A DNA stretch of 64,000 nucleotides. Origin: Ursus arctos (taxonomy: Eukaryota > Chordata > Mammalia > Carnivora > Ursidae). Shown here in pieces: positions 63,527 to 64,000 of this stretch (within the stretch, counting starts at the first letter, position 1; the number at the start of each line of letters is the position of its first letter). The translations under genes and the position numbers were made by a program. Below the pieces are notes generated by a model. That model worked only from the letters and a program-made list of their open reading frames with translations, was not told the origin of the DNA and did not search any database. The stretch is taken from contig NC_079873.1 of NCBI RefSeq assembly GCF_023065955.2, positions 97,378,128-97,442,127 on the forward strand, written 5' to 3'.

Positions 63527-63750
63527 ATTTTTGGTCTGACCTATGGCCTTTTTTGGCATTGTCACTCATTAGGGTTTTTCTTACGTACTGCCTTTAATAG
63601 TTTTTATTTGTTCCCTCTTTTCCTCCCTTCCTTCCTTCCTGTTTTTGTTATTCTTTATTTAAACTTCCAACTAGATTATGGATGGGTGGGAACTACAACT
63701 TACTGTTCATGTTTATTTGAAGCCCTTTTAAAGGATGATTAGATGTTGCC

Positions 63751-63752
63751 GT

Positions 63753-63793
<41 letters not shown>
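63751..63793. repeat. (GT)n microsatellite
   Basis: About 20 GT units with one GTAT interruption. Confidence 0.93.
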
Positions 63794-63795
<2 letters not shown>

Positions 63796-64000
63796 GTAGT
63801 GCTTAATAAAGAAACCTGGCTAAAGTGAACTCTACCTATCACTCTTTTTCTTATTATCTTCAGGTTTATCCTTAAAGTATTAATTGTTACCCTGGGTGCT
63901 GCCTAACCCTGATGACATGTATTATACTAAAAGGGGCTAAGCCAGAATACATATTGTAGGCAAGAGTAGATCAAGTCAGGTAGAAATGTGATAGAGACTG

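Overview
The window is intronic and exonic DNA from a carnivoran mammal. The evidence is dozens of CAN-SINE (tRNA-Lys-derived) insertions, whose ends read GGCGCCTGGGTGGC and AAATAAATAAAATCTTT, which are restricted to Carnivora. The freshest copies (CACAGCGGTTAAGCG head, CGCTGGCTGTCTCTATCTCTG interior) look like the youngest caniform subfamily. From memory they resemble the bear/panda type, so a bear-like caniform is the best guess, not a certainty.

The only protein-coding gene supported is the 5' part of STAG2 (cohesin subunit SA2, X-linked in eutherians) on the + strand. Four coding exons (43505-43562, 46712-46790, 51610-51774, 60346-60442) join in frame with GT/AG boundaries and encode residues 1-128 plus one base of codon 129. 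The gene runs off the right edge. No upstream non-coding exon or promoter could be recognised in 1-43504, which is probably the intron before the start-codon exon.

Layout: 1-32 kb is very repeat-rich, with CAN-SINEs about every 0.6 kb, L1 fragments in antisense, MIR/L2 relics, a MER5-like DNA element and an LTR-like element. 32.4-35.4 kb is a ~2.9 kb antisense L1 with ORF2 relics. 35.4-43 kb is mostly unique and SINE-poor and ends with an RPL37 retropseudogene (42571-42959). 43.5-54.1 kb holds the first three coding exons with few insertions. 54.1-59.8 kb is an old L1 split by a near-full-length Tigger1 DNA transposon that itself carries a SINE. 59.8-64 kb holds the fourth coding exon and further intron.

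Nearly all open reading frames outside the STAG2 exons are SINE, L1 or Tigger translations. No RNA gene, CRISPR array or novel gene system was found. The points most worth attention are the start-codon context of STAG2 (overlapping AUGA upstream ORF plus NAGNAG acceptor), nested and dimeric SINE insertions, and an unexplained ~65 bp repeat pair flanking the third coding exon.
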